DNA from: Mycobacterium sp. M26
GTDB taxonomy: Bacteria > Actinomycetota > Actinomycetes > Mycobacteriales > Mycobacteriaceae
NCBI RefSeq assembly: GCF_001494595.1
Contig: NZ_LN929908.1
Coordinates: 3,254,468 to 3,318,467, forward strand
Direction of reading: 5' to 3'
DNA: 64,000 nucleotides
Below are positions 7,213-16,379 of the stretch, piece after piece. Within the stretch, counting starts at the first letter, position 1. Each line of letters opens with the position of its first letter. Below the pieces are notes generated by a model. That model searched no databases. It saw only the letters and a program-made list of their open reading frames with translations, and was not told where the DNA came from. The translations under genes and the position numbers were made by a program.

Positions 7213-8200
7213 GTGTTGTCACCGAACCTTGACCGGCCGACAGTCCTGTCGGCCGGCATCACCACGCTGATCTTGTTCGGTTTCTCCCTGCAACCACTGG
7301 CCGGTGCCGACACAGCGACCAGCCCCGGCGTGCCCTGCGGCAGCATCATCGAGCAGTTCACCGCTTCCCCGGAGACCCTGCCCGAGGTGCTGGGCAATGC
7401 GATCCCGGACTCCTCGGCCCTGGCTCCGGCCCCGGCCGCGGCGGCAGCCCCGCTGGCGGCGCCGGCTCCGGTCGCGGCGCCCGCGCCCGCGGCCGCAGCG
7501 GCCTTGCCGGTGGAAGCCGCCCCCGTCACCGAGAGCGCGCTGGGCCCGGCCGCCGCACCAGCGGCGGTTCCGGTGGTGCCCGCCGCCGTTCCGGTGGTTC
7601 CGGCACCGCTCGGTGTGCCCGTCGTACCGGGCCCTACCGGTGGAACAAGCTCCCGCACAAGCCCTTCCGGTCGCGCCCCCTCCTGCCGCCGCGGCCCCCG
7701 ACGTCGCACCGGCTGCTGCGCCCGCCGCCGTACCGGACGCCGTACCCGCGGCGGCCGCGGTGCCGGCCGACGTCCCGGTCGCCGCACCCATCGAAGACTC
7801 CGCCCTGGCTCCGGTGGCCGCGCCGCCGGCGGCAGTTCCGGTCATCGTTCCGCCGGTGGGTGTCCCGCTGGGCGCACCGGTCCCGGTGGTTCCCGCGCCC
7901 GCCGCCGCGGCACCGGCTCCCCTGCCGGCCGCGGTTCCCGAGATTCCGGCTGCCGCAGCGGTTCCGAACATCCCGGCCGCGCTGACCACCTTGCCCGACA
8001 CCGCAGCGCTCGCTCCGCCACTGCCGGTGCAGTCGATCGTCGACGCCGTTCCCGGCGGCGGGTTGCTACCCGACCAGATTCCGGTGCCGCACGATCTGGT
8101 GTGTGAGGGCACCGCCTGGTCGGCCCACGCACCCTCGGCCGCCGACGATCACGAACCGATTGAGCACCGGCAGTTCTGGGCCGACGGCGTCAAGCCCTGA
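7213..8200 (+). pseudogene. Secreted Ala/Pro/Val-rich protein, frame broken by a 1-base indel
   Basis: A GTG at 7213 (or the TTG at 7216, better spaced after GGGGA) begins a signal peptide (LSAGITTLILFGFSLQPLAGA). A short segment with one Cys follows, then long Ala-Pro-Val repeats. Near 7630-7645 the Ala/Pro coding pattern moves to the next frame. The second frame continues the same composition and ends in a distinct, non-repetitive tail (GGLLPDQIPVPHDLVCEG ... QFWADGVKP) at 8200. The total length minus one base is divisible by three (328 aa), so a single extra base, perhaps a G in GGGCCC, explains it. Function not recognised; probably a cell-wall or secreted protein. The 3' end overlaps the convergent P450 gene by 11 bases. 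Confidence 0.65.
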
Positions 8201-9422
8201 CGGTCCCGTCGACCGCCAGTTCCAGATAGTCGTAGCGGCGCGCCAGCACGCTGGGCAGCCACGGGCCGACATCGGCGGCACTGAACCAGGACGTCCGCCC
8301 CAGCAGCATCGGCAGCACCGTCATCGCCTCGAGCCGGGCCAGCGGAGCACCGAGACAGAAATGGGCGCCTTTGCCAAAGCTCATGTGGCCCTTGGTGTTC
8401 GACCGATCCATCCGGAACTCGTCGGGCGCTTCGAAATGTGCCGGGTCGCGATTGGCCGCACCCCACACCAGCAGCACCCGAGAGTCGGCGGGAATCGCGA
8501 CCCCGGCGAGTTCGGTGTCGCGCAGTACGTGGCGGTAGTGCGCCCGGAACGGCGGCTCCATCCGCAGCGTCTCTTCGACGAACGTGCCCATCAGGTCCGG
8601 GTGCTCGCGCAGCTGGGTCTGCAACTCCGGGTTGGTGGCCAGGAAACCGACCGCGGTGCCCAGCAGTGAGGCCGTCGACTCCCCGCCCGCACTGAACAGC
8701 GACACCAGGATGAGCTGGGCGGTCAGGTGATCGAGCCGGCCGTCACCGACCGCTGTGGCCAGCTCGCCGATCAAGTCGTCGCGGGGATCGGCGGCGGCTC
8801 GGGCCAGGTGCTCATCGATGTAGGTGGTCAGCTCGATGATCGCCGACATCGACGCCGACAGCTCCTCGGCCGACATCAGTCCGTCGAGCAGCTGGGTGCT
8901 GGCGTACCCCCAGTGCGCCAGCTGGTCGGCGTCCTCGTCGGGTACACCGATCAGCCGGGCCACGATCATCATCGGCAGCCGGTTGGCCACCGCGTCCATC
9001 CATTCGATGCGGCCGTCGGCCAGGTTCTGCTCCCACAGCGTGTCGAAGATCTCGGCGATCAGCGGCTCGAAGGCACGCACCCGCTTCGCGGTGAACTGGG
9101 ACAGCACCAGCTTGCGGTGCGCGGCGTGTATCGGGTCATCGGCGGTGACCAGGATGTGCGTGGGCCCGCCGACCCCGTCCATAGCGAAGGGCGTGACCCC
9201 ACCATCGGCGGTGTAAGTCATCGTCGCGGTGAGGTTGGAGGAGAAGTCCTCCGGCCGGGTGACGACCTCGGTGATCGCGGCCCAGTCGCACACCAGGTAG
9301 AAGCCGGAGTCGCCGACCCGGTGCACCGGCCCGGCCTCCCGCAACCGGTTGTACAGCGGGTAGGGATCCTGGATCGCGGCGGTACCGAAAAACTCGGCCG
9401 GGTCGAGCAGCAGTGCCGTCAT
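8190..9422 (-). CDS. Cytochrome P450, last gene of the hydrogenase operon
   Basis: 410 residues, usual bacterial soluble P450 length. The I-helix oxygen-activation motif is AGGEST, the K-helix ExxR is EETLR, and the heme-ligand loop is FGKGAHFCLG, whose Cys binds heme iron. The substrate is unknown and no ferredoxin or reductase gene is adjacent. The start ATG (9422) overlaps the TGA of the preceding gene (ATGA), so it is translationally coupled to the end of the huc operon. This is an unexpected partner: I know of no P450 role in Huc hydrogenase, and it may simply ride on the transcript. Confidence 0.92.
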   Translation of the reverse strand: MTALLLDPAEFFGTAAIQDPYPLYNRLREAGPVHRVGDSGFYLVCDWAAITEVVTRPEDFSSNLTATMTYTADGGVTPFAMDGVGGPTHILVTADDPIHAAHRKLVLSQFTAKRVRAFEPLIAEIFDTLWEQNLADGRIEWMDAVANRLPMMIVARLIGVPDEDADQLAHWGYASTQLLDGLMSAEELSASMSAIIELTTYIDEHLARAAADPRDDLIGELATAVGDGRLDHLTAQLILVSLFSAGGESTASLLGTAVGFLATNPELQTQLREHPDLMGTFVEETLRMEPPFRAHYRHVLRDTELAGVAIPADSRVLLVWGAANRDPAHFEAPDEFRMDRSNTKGHMSFGKGAHFCLGAPLARLEAMTVLPMLLGRTSWFSAADVGPWLPSVLARRYDYLELAVDGTVRA

Positions 9423-10255
9423 GTGATCAGACCTACCAGACCGGGGTCGAATGTCGCCCGGGAAATCACCGAAGCCGCGGCCGCGGACACGATCAGCGTG
9501 GCGTCGGCCTCGTGCCCTTTCGGGAACACGATCTCGGCGCTGTCGGGGTCTTCGCGGTGAGCCATCAGCCAGTCGTAGAGCAGCCAGTCCACCGCGCAGG
9601 TGACTGCCAGCGGGTCGGCCTCCGGCGAACGCGCCGAGGACACCACGGCCTGCAGCGCGTCGCGGTGCTCGGTGCGGGCGGCATCCTTGTTGACCCCGGA
9701 GCTGTCGAACAGCAGCATCGACAGGGTCAGCGGAAACCGTTGGCCGGCTTCAGTCCGCAACACCCAGCGGCCGCCCTTCCACGGCTTGTCCGGGTCGATC
9801 TGGTGGAATTCGCCGAAGCCGCCGATCACCCCGATCGACGGGTCGTCGAGTTCCCCGTCGAACGGCGCCGGCCCGAGCAGTCCCAGCGGCTGGCGAGCCC
9901 GGATCGACAACAGCGCCGCGGTGCCGATGATCTTGCCGGCCCGCACGTCAGCGACCGCATCGGTCTTCTCCAACGCCGCCGCATATTCGAAGCAGAGCCG
10001 GTCCAGGCTGCGGTGTAACTCGACGAGATCGTCACGTTCGTCGGGGCCGGCCGGCGCCCGACCGCCACCGAGGACGTCGCCGAATCTCGTGGCGGCACCG
10101 ATGAGCGCGTCGTCGAGGGCCTCCAGGTGAGTGGCGAGCAACCGGTCGGGTTCATCGTCGTCGGCCACCAGAGCCTGCAACGACGTCGGCGTCCCCGCCG
10201 GGGTGGCCCAGTAGAAACCGATCTGGTCGTCGGTCTGGACGATCCGGGGTCTCAC
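9419..10255 (-). CDS. Conserved-looking protein of unknown function in the huc operon
   Basis: 278 residues from a GTG at 10255 with GGAGGA about 6 bases upstream. That start overlaps the NHL gene stop by 4 bases. No recognised domain. It looks soluble and contains several Trp and acidic stretches (QTDDQIGFYWATPAG; DPDKPWKGGRWVLRTEAGQRF; AVDWLLYDWLMAHREDPDSA). There is no signal peptide or Cys-rich cluster, so an Fe-S protein is unlikely. The tight overlaps with the NHL gene before it and the P450 after it suggest a role tied to the hydrogenase operon, possibly maturation or assembly (inference). Confidence 0.75.
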   Translation of the reverse strand: MRPRIVQTDDQIGFYWATPAGTPTSLQALVADDDEPDRLLATHLEALDDALIGAATRFGDVLGGGRAPAGPDERDDLVELHRSLDRLCFEYAAALEKTDAVADVRAGKIIGTAALLSIRARQPLGLLGPAPFDGELDDPSIGVIGGFGEFHQIDPDKPWKGGRWVLRTEAGQRFPLTLSMLLFDSSGVNKDAARTEHRDALQAVVSSARSPEADPLAVTCAVDWLLYDWLMAHREDPDSAEIVFPKGHEADATLIVSAAAASVISRATFDPGLVGLIT

Positions 10256-11430
10256 GAATTCCTCCACACCATGACCCGGTTGTTGCCCGAGTCCGCGACC
10301 GCCAGCGTGTCGCCGCGCAGCGACAGCCCGTACGGCCAGCACAGGGTGTCCCGCTGCACCGAGGTCCACCGGTTCTCGCCGTTGGAGCTGAAATCGTGCT
10401 GAGCCAGAACATAATCGGCACCGCGGCCGTCTACCGGCACACCGTCCCACAGCAGGATGCGGTTGTTCGCAGTATCCGCGACGGCCAGCCTGCCACCATC
10501 GAGACAAGCCGCGTACGGAAACCGGAACCGGTCGTTGGTGTGCGGCCCGTAGGGCCATTCGTCGGCGGTGGTGAAGTCCGGCTGTCCCAGCACCAGGTCG
10601 GCATCACGGTCGGACTGCGGCGGCGGAGTCCAGCCGAGCACCCGGTGGTCACCGGCATCGGCGATCAGCAACAGGTCCTCGTGACCGGTGATGTCGTGGG
10701 GCCAGCGGAAGCTGGCCGGGCCCGCCGCGGCACCACGGTTCTCCTGCCGCGAGGTGGCGTCCGGCTGACCCAGCACAATGTCGGCGGGTTGATCCGGCTC
10801 CGGAATCCCGTTGCTCCAGCCGAGGATCCGGCGGTTGCCGGTGTCGGCGACCCAGAACGTGGACCCGATGACGGCGATCCCGAACGGCCAGTAGAAGCTC
10901 GATGCCGAACACTGCCCACCCCGGTTCTCGGCCACCGACGAGGCGTCAGGCTGACCAAGGATCACATCAGGTGCCACATCACTGGCCTCGGGCACACTGT
11001 CCCACACCAGGATTCGGTGATGCCAGGCGTCAGCGACGATCAGCCTGCCGTCGTGCACCAACACCCCGGTCGGCAGATTCATCCCCCGTTCGGGGCCACG
11101 GCCCCCCGCGCCGTGGCCCTCGGTCTCACCATCGGGCTGACCGAGCACCACATCGGCCGGTTGCTCGTCGCAGCAGGGCATCTCATGCCAGATCAGCACC
11201 CGGTGGTTCCCGGAGTCGGCGACCACCAGGTGCTGATCACCGACGAACACCCCACGCGGGGAGTACATCCAGGCCATCGACGGCTTGGCGGGCGGCAATG
11301 CCAGGCCACCGGGCGCGGGTGCACCTAACCACAGCGACGGCGCCCAGCCGCCGCTGCGGTCGACGGCCGGCACGACATCGGGCTTGGTGCCCAATCCACT
11401 GATGTTGTGTCGAACGGTGTAGCGGCTCAT
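10252..11430 (-). CDS. NHL-repeat beta-propeller protein of the huc operon
   Basis: 392 residues with six NHL blades, visible as the recurring VADSGNHRVLIW, VADAWHHRILVW, VADTGNRRILGW, IADAGDHRVLGW, VADTANNRILLW and VADSGNNRVMVW. Most are followed by a VLGQPD motif about 15-20 residues later. It should fold as a six-bladed propeller, usually a protein-protein interaction scaffold. There is no signal peptide or lipobox, so it is cytoplasmic like the hydrogenase. The ATG overlaps the stop of the hucE-like gene (ATGA). Precise job unknown; docking or assembly of the large Huc oligomer is a reasonable inference. Confidence 0.85.
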   Translation of the reverse strand: MSRYTVRHNISGLGTKPDVVPAVDRSGGWAPSLWLGAPAPGGLALPPAKPSMAWMYSPRGVFVGDQHLVVADSGNHRVLIWHEMPCCDEQPADVVLGQPDGETEGHGAGGRGPERGMNLPTGVLVHDGRLIVADAWHHRILVWDSVPEASDVAPDVILGQPDASSVAENRGGQCSASSFYWPFGIAVIGSTFWVADTGNRRILGWSNGIPEPDQPADIVLGQPDATSRQENRGAAAGPASFRWPHDITGHEDLLLIADAGDHRVLGWTPPPQSDRDADLVLGQPDFTTADEWPYGPHTNDRFRFPYAACLDGGRLAVADTANNRILLWDGVPVDGRGADYVLAQHDFSSNGENRWTSVQRDTLCWPYGLSLRGDTLAVADSGNNRVMVWRNS

Positions 11431-12317
11431 CCGCCGACGCGAACCCAGACGTCACCGTCATCGACCCGCAGCGGCAACTGCTCGAGTTGAGCGCCGGGGG
11501 CGCTGAGGCACTCCCCCGATGTCGCGTCGTAGCAGAAACCGTGCCAGGGGCAGGTCAGGGTATTGGTGCTCAGATCGAGCACCGCGTTGTCCAGTGGCAG
11601 TGCCTCGTGCGCGCACTCGTTGCGGTAGGCCGACAGTCGCTGGCCGGCGTTGACGACGATCACGCTCACCTGAGCGCCGGCGGCGGTGCTCAGCGTCAGG
11701 GTGGTCAGGTCGTCGACGGGCAGATCCGCGGCGGCGGCGGCCTTCACCCAGCCGTCCTCGGCGGGGTCGCGGCCGATCCGCAGCGCTTCCAGCGGGATCA
11801 GCGTCGGGGTGGGCTCGTTGGGCAGTACCTCGACCGCGGTGATCGACGGAACCCCCTGTACCAGCGACTCTTCCACCAGGTTGCGCAGTGTCACCGAGGA
11901 CATCGAGCAGCCGTTGCAGGCCCCCTCCAGGCGCACGTAGGCGGTGCCGTCCTCCACCCGCACCAGGTTCACATCACCGCCGTGGCTGTGCAGCTGTGGC
12001 CGCACCTGGGCCAGCACCTGGTTGGCGTGGGTGACCGGATCGGGGCGCACAATCCCGTGCAGCGAGAGCAGCAGATGCACGGTCGGGTCGTCGACGAGGT
12101 CGAACAAGGCCTCCCGGGCGGCGTCGTCGGCGCGCATCCGGCGCACCATGGCCACCAGCCCGGCGCGGTGGATGGCCTCGATCGCGGACTTGAGTTCCTC
12201 GGCCACCGCCCGGGCCGCCGGTTCCAGCTCGGCCAGTGCCGCCACGGCCTTGTCGACGCGGGTGGCCAGTTCCTCGAAAGTCGGCTCGGTGACGGCTCGT
12301 TCGGTGGTGGTCGACAT
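11427..12317 (-). CDS. hucE: NifU-like/Rieske iron-sulfur protein (HucE-like)
   Basis: 296 residues. The N-terminal ~90 are helical. A NifU C-terminal-type domain has the CxxC motif in EGACNGCSMSSVTL (about residue 135), and a C-terminal Rieske domain has CAHEAL (CxH) and CPWHGF (CxxH), the four ligands of a [2Fe-2S] cluster. In M. smegmatis the corresponding huc-operon protein HucE is needed for full hydrogenase function and was proposed as an electron relay. That role, or Fe-S delivery through the NifU part, is inferred here. It starts 3 bases after the TPR gene and overlaps the NHL gene. Confidence 0.88.
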   Translation of the reverse strand: MSTTTERAVTEPTFEELATRVDKAVAALAELEPAARAVAEELKSAIEAIHRAGLVAMVRRMRADDAAREALFDLVDDPTVHLLLSLHGIVRPDPVTHANQVLAQVRPQLHSHGGDVNLVRVEDGTAYVRLEGACNGCSMSSVTLRNLVEESLVQGVPSITAVEVLPNEPTPTLIPLEALRIGRDPAEDGWVKAAAAADLPVDDLTTLTLSTAAGAQVSVIVVNAGQRLSAYRNECAHEALPLDNAVLDLSTNTLTCPWHGFCYDATSGECLSAPGAQLEQLPLRVDDGDVWVRVGG

Positions 12318-12320
12318 CTC

Positions 12321-13577
12321 CTACTCCTGCTCGGTGTCGGTCCGGTTCAGCGCGGTGTGGCGGGCGATCTCGTCGAGCACACCGCGTACCGTGCGCATAG
12401 CGTCGTGGTCGCCGAACTCTTCGAAGATGAACCGCGCCTCATACAGTTTGGCCTTGGCCTGATCGAACACCCCCAGGTGCGCCAGCACGTTGCCCTGGTT
12501 GGCCAGCACCCGCGCCCGGCCCAGCGGATCGCTGTCGCGGTCGCGCGCCTCCAGCACCGCCTCGTACAGCTCGACGGCCTCCACCAGGTTGTCGGCCTGA
12601 TGCTTCGACGGGGTGTACACCAGCGAATTGGCCAGGTTGAGTTGCACGCTGGCCCACTGCTCGGGGTACTCCTCGCGGGTGTACACCTTCAGCGCCGAGC
12701 GCAGCGACTGGGCGGCCACCCCCAAGCGCAGCTGGCCGGAGGCCTCCGTCATCGGCATCGTCAGGTAGGCGGTGGCCAGGTTCGCGTGCGCGGAGGCCCA
12801 CAGCAGCGGTGCCTCCTCACGCAAGACCAACTGCAGCGCCGAATGATAATGCGGGACAGCGGCATTCAACAGCTCCGGGCGCTCGGTGGCCCGCTCGTGC
12901 AACAGGCCGGCCAGGTTCAGGTGCAGTTCGGCGCGGGCGACCCGCAGGCCGTCGGCACCCTCGAGGGCCGCCAGCGCGGTCTCGAAGCGCCGAATCGCAT
13001 CGTCGTTGCCGCTGTGGGCGGCGATCGACGCCGCTGCCCCGAGTAGCACGCCACACAGCGGGGCGGAGACACCGGTGGCCTCGTCGACCGCCTGATCGAG
13101 CAGACCGGTGGCCAGGATCTCGGCCCGCTCGTTGAACGCCTTACTGGCCTGCGCCGAGAGCACCAGCGCGGCCAGTTCCGCCGTCGCTCCGTCCAGGTGC
13201 GGCGGAGTGTCGGTGCGACCGAGAGCGAACAACACCACGTCGACGAGAACGCCGAATTCACCCAGAGCCGAACGCAACTCGTCGGCATCTTCGGAATCAG
13301 GGTCCATGACGAACCGGTTGTACCGGCTCACCGGATCATCGCCGGTCAGCGCGGCCAGTGCGCCATCCCGATCACCGGCCAGGGCCAGTTCGTGCGCCCG
13401 CAGGCTGGCCGGCCACTGCTCGGGCACCCGGCCGGCGAGCAGCGCCGCGCGGGCGTCCTCGGTGTCCGGTGCGGCCGGAATCAGCATGTAGCCCAATGGG
13501 AGCGGGAATGCTCCCAGCGGCTGGGGGCGCACGGCCAGCACGGTCGGGTCATCGATATCGGTCGATATGGCAGTCAC
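12321..13577 (-). CDS. TPR-repeat protein of the huc operon
   Basis: 418 residues from a GTG at 13577, preceded by GAAGAAGGG at good spacing; an earlier GTG at 13610 would overlap the upstream gene. The C-terminal half is all-helical with tetratricopeptide-like units (AELHLNLAGLLHERA; WASAHANLATAYLTM; WASVQLNLANSLVYT; ARVLANQGNVLAHLG). The N-terminal ~90 residues resemble no family I recognise. TPR proteins scaffold complexes, so a chaperone role in hydrogenase assembly is plausible but unproven. Tightly packed between the 86-residue gene and the hucE-like gene. Confidence 0.82.
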   Translation of the reverse strand: MTAISTDIDDPTVLAVRPQPLGAFPLPLGYMLIPAAPDTEDARAALLAGRVPEQWPASLRAHELALAGDRDGALAALTGDDPVSRYNRFVMDPDSEDADELRSALGEFGVLVDVVLFALGRTDTPPHLDGATAELAALVLSAQASKAFNERAEILATGLLDQAVDEATGVSAPLCGVLLGAAASIAAHSGNDDAIRRFETALAALEGADGLRVARAELHLNLAGLLHERATERPELLNAAVPHYHSALQLVLREEAPLLWASAHANLATAYLTMPMTEASGQLRLGVAAQSLRSALKVYTREEYPEQWASVQLNLANSLVYTPSKHQADNLVEAVELYEAVLEARDRDSDPLGRARVLANQGNVLAHLGVFDQAKAKLYEARFIFEEFGDHDAMRTVRGVLDEIARHTALNRTDTEQE

Positions 13578-13590
13578 CGCATACCCTTCT

Positions 13591-13851
13591 TCACCCGTTG
13601 ATGGGTCCACGAATGTCGCGCTCGGCGGCGCGTCTGATCAGATTGGCCGACAGTTCGGCGCGAGCCTTGGTGTTGTGGGTGTCGATGCGCTTACGCACCA
13701 CCCCGTCGGCGAACACCACCACGATCTCCACGGCCCACCGGCCGCGTTCCTCGACCACGACCGTCTGGACGTCCAGCGCGTCATCGGTCGAGGTGACCTC
13801 GGGAATGCTGGTTTTCGGGCGAGCCGGGGGTTCCTCGCACATCGCGATCAC
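13591..13851 (-). CDS. Small conserved-looking protein in the huc operon (86 aa)
   Basis: 86 residues from a GTG at 13851 (a GAGGG sits about 8 bases upstream); an internal ATG 9 bases later is the alternative. Predicted beta-rich core (DVQTVVVEERGRWAVEIVVV) followed by a basic helix (KRIDTHNTKARAELSANLIR). No family recognised. It lies 12 bases after the maturation-protease gene and 13 bases before the TPR gene, so it is almost certainly co-transcribed. Its steady spacing and codon use argue that it is a real gene. Confidence 0.65.
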   Translation of the reverse strand: MIAMCEEPPARPKTSIPEVTSTDDALDVQTVVVEERGRWAVEIVVVFADGVVRKRIDTHNTKARAELSANLIRRAAERDIRGPING

Positions 13852-13863
13852 AGCCCGGGCCCT

Positions 13864-14730
13864 CTAGTGCCGATCCAACCGGATCCGCAGCGCCTTGTGT
13901 GCATCGTCCCAGGATGCCTCACGAACGCCCGCGGGGATACGGTCTGACAACACCTCGCGGACCAGGACGGCCCGGTCCCCGGCCGGGGTGCGCTGCTTGA
14001 GCAACAGGCCGCCACTGCGCGGCCCGCGCAACGGGATCAGCCACAGGTCATCGTCACGCACCACGGCGGCCACCGCGTCGGAGGGAAAGCGACTGGCCGC
14101 CAACGCGGCATCCAGGCGCAGGTATCCGTCGGCGGTGAGTTCGACCGTGTGCTCGGCGCCGGTGTGCGGGCGCAGCGGGGCCAGATAATCCCGTTCGACC
14201 AGTTCGATCACCTGCTCCATGGCCGCCGACACCGGTTCGGACAGATCGGCACCCAACTCGACACCGGCGGCCTCGATGAGGAACACGGTGATATCGGTCG
14301 GGCAGGCCTCACCGAGTGCCCAGCGGGCGAAGGCGATGGCGTGATCCCACCGGAACGAATGGGTGTGCAGGCCCTGCAGCGGGGGCAGATCCTCGAGTTC
14401 CTCACCGGGAACGCGGAAGATGGTGCCCGGTGCCGAGCCGGTCGCCGAGGCGTCGACGATCACCACCCGGTCGGCGCCGCGCATCTGGAACGCCACGTCC
14501 ATCCCGGCTGTTCCGCCGTCGACCAGCTTCGCGCCGGCCGGCACGCCCCGCTCCCAGAGGTGGCGGACCAGCACCGGACCGACACCGTCGTCACCGCGCA
14601 ACAGGTTTCCGCACCCGACGAGGAGCACCGCACACCCAGGCGGCTCGATATCCAGAGGAGGGGGTTGGATATCGACACCGCCTGGGTCGCTGCGGGATTC
14701 GGGTGACCCGGGCTCGTGTGCCGGGCTCAC
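13864..14730 (-). CDS. [NiFe]-hydrogenase maturation protease with C-terminal extension
   Basis: 288 residues from a GTG at 14730 that overlaps the large-subunit stop. The N-terminal half is the HyaD/HycI endopeptidase fold: LLVGCGNLLRGDDGVGPVL gives the first acidic Ni-site ligand, VDGGTAGMDVAF and VIVDASATG the following motifs, and HTHSFRWDHAIAFA the conserved His region. It removes the C-terminal peptide of the large subunit after Ni insertion. The family is usually 150-200 residues. Here about 95-110 extra C-terminal residues (from about HTVELTADGYL on) form a separate domain of unknown role, perhaps specific to Huc-type operons. Confidence 0.9.
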   Translation of the reverse strand: MSPAHEPGSPESRSDPGGVDIQPPPLDIEPPGCAVLLVGCGNLLRGDDGVGPVLVRHLWERGVPAGAKLVDGGTAGMDVAFQMRGADRVVIVDASATGSAPGTIFRVPGEELEDLPPLQGLHTHSFRWDHAIAFARWALGEACPTDITVFLIEAAGVELGADLSEPVSAAMEQVIELVERDYLAPLRPHTGAEHTVELTADGYLRLDAALAASRFPSDAVAAVVRDDDLWLIPLRGPRSGGLLLKQRTPAGDRAVLVREVLSDRIPAGVREASWDDAHKALRIRLDRH

Positions 14731-16334
14731 ACCATTCCGTTGATGACGAACTTCGAGAGCTCCCTGCCGGTCTTGCCGTCGTAGGCATGCACGGTGCACA
14801 CCAGGCAGGAGTCGAAGCTGCGGGCGACGTGTCCGAGTTCGACCGGATCCTCCGGGTCGACGATGGGTGAGCCGACGAGGGCCTTCTCGATCGGGCCCAG
14901 GACGTCCTTGCCGTCGCGCGGGCCGATGTTCCATGCCGTCGGGGTGACCACCTGGTAGTTCTTGATCTTGTTGTCCTCGATGACAATCCAGTCCGACAGT
15001 GCGCCGCGGGCGGCCTCGGTGGAGCCGAAGCCCTTACCCTCGGCGTACTCGGTGGGCTTGCTGTAGAAGCTCTCCTTGAGGTCGAGCTGATCCAGCCAGG
15101 TCTTCACCCACTTGTAGTACTTCGGCCCCTCGTGCATGCGGGCCAGCTGGCGGGTGAGCACGCTGGGCCCGATCTTGTTGAGGATGTCGACGAACAGCGG
15201 GTCGTTGTCCTGGTGCGGTGCGGCATTCGGGCCACCGGCGGCCATCCGGCGGGCCAGCGGACCGGCCTCCAGCGGGATTGTGCCCAGGTCGCCGACCGCG
15301 TAGCGCGGTGACTTCGCCCAGCTGTACTTGCCCTGCTTCTTGCCGGCCTCGGGGTCGATCGGGATGGTCTCGCCGTCGAACGGGTGCAGCGGCTGGCTGC
15401 CCTCGTAGAACGAGTGCGAGACGTCCTCGCGCACGTTGGCCTGATCGAACTCGTACCACTGGCCCTGCGCGTAGACGCCGCTGCGGCCGATCAGCGCCGC
15501 GTTGCGGCCGTCGATGGTGGGGTTCTCATACAGCGTCGGGTCGAAGTAGGTGCCGGTGGAGATGTAGTTGCCCACCCCCTGGCCGTACTTGTCCAGGCCG
15601 ATGTCCAGGCAGTAGCGGATGAAGAAGCCACAGTCGCTGTTGTACTGCGACTCGTTCTCGTCGACCCAGGCCAGTACGTCTTCCCAGGTCTTGTTCTCCA
15701 GCCAGCGGTCGATGCTGCAGCCCAGCCATTCGCCCTCGAGCCAGTTGTCCTTCCAGTGCTCCAGGATGGCGATCGAGCGGGTGACGTCCGACAGCGTCGG
15801 GGCGCACATCACACCACCGGGCACCATGAAGCTGGAGTGCGGCCACTGCCCACCGAAGATGGCGTAGACCTCGACCGGCTTGTTGGAGAGCACCACACCC
15901 TTCTGGTACGAGGTGCCGACGTAGGGGGCGAACCGGCGCACGGCCTCGTCGTACAACGCGGACTTGGCGTAGTTCTTGTTGGTCAGGTCGATGGCGAACA
16001 GCGCGTAGAAGTAGCGCGGAATCGATTGCAGCGTTTCGCACGCCTGGCAGATATTGCGCACCAGGGTGGCGTTGGCCGGCATGTGGGTGCGCCAGGCCGT
16101 GTCCAGTGCGTAGGCGGACTTGTACAGGTGGCTGCCGCCGCAGATGCCGCAGATGCGCGGACAGACCACGAGACCGGCCTGGGGGTCCTTGCCCCGCAGG
16201 ATGATCTCGAAGCCGCGGAACATCGCGGCCTCGGTCCACGCCGACGTCACCACGCCGTCGTCGATGGTGACGCGGACGTCGAGGTCACCCTCGACACGTC
16301 CCAGTGGACTGACGTACAGGTCGAGCGAGGTCAT
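14727..16334 (-). CDS. hucL: [NiFe]-hydrogenase large subunit, group 2a (HucL)
   Basis: 535 residues. Catalytic subunit that oxidises H2 at a NiFe(CN)2CO centre. The N-terminal L1 motif is RICGICGGSH (Cys62, Cys65); the C-terminal L2 motif is DSCLVCTVH (Cys510, Cys513), where Ser replaces the usual Pro of DPCxxC. Nineteen residues follow His516 and should be the peptide cut by the maturation protease. I chose the ATG at 16334 because GGAGGA lies 8 bases upstream; an in-frame TTG at 16349 is less likely. Length and motifs fit the aerobic high-affinity uptake enzyme Huc of M. smegmatis. Confidence 0.95.
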   Translation of the reverse strand: MTSLDLYVSPLGRVEGDLDVRVTIDDGVVTSAWTEAAMFRGFEIILRGKDPQAGLVVCPRICGICGGSHLYKSAYALDTAWRTHMPANATLVRNICQACETLQSIPRYFYALFAIDLTNKNYAKSALYDEAVRRFAPYVGTSYQKGVVLSNKPVEVYAIFGGQWPHSSFMVPGGVMCAPTLSDVTRSIAILEHWKDNWLEGEWLGCSIDRWLENKTWEDVLAWVDENESQYNSDCGFFIRYCLDIGLDKYGQGVGNYISTGTYFDPTLYENPTIDGRNAALIGRSGVYAQGQWYEFDQANVREDVSHSFYEGSQPLHPFDGETIPIDPEAGKKQGKYSWAKSPRYAVGDLGTIPLEAGPLARRMAAGGPNAAPHQDNDPLFVDILNKIGPSVLTRQLARMHEGPKYYKWVKTWLDQLDLKESFYSKPTEYAEGKGFGSTEAARGALSDWIVIEDNKIKNYQVVTPTAWNIGPRDGKDVLGPIEKALVGSPIVDPEDPVELGHVARSFDSCLVCTVHAYDGKTGRELSKFVINGMV

Positions 16335-16379
16335 GTGCAGTTCCTCCAAAGAGTGTGGCTGAAAACAGGTCTGGTGGGT

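Noticed and set aside
7540..7620. Tandem duplication in the Ala/Pro-rich gene
   Set aside because: The GTTCCGGTGGT repeats are imperfect and of variable spacing, natural for repetitive Pro-Val-Val coding, unlike the four exact duplications.
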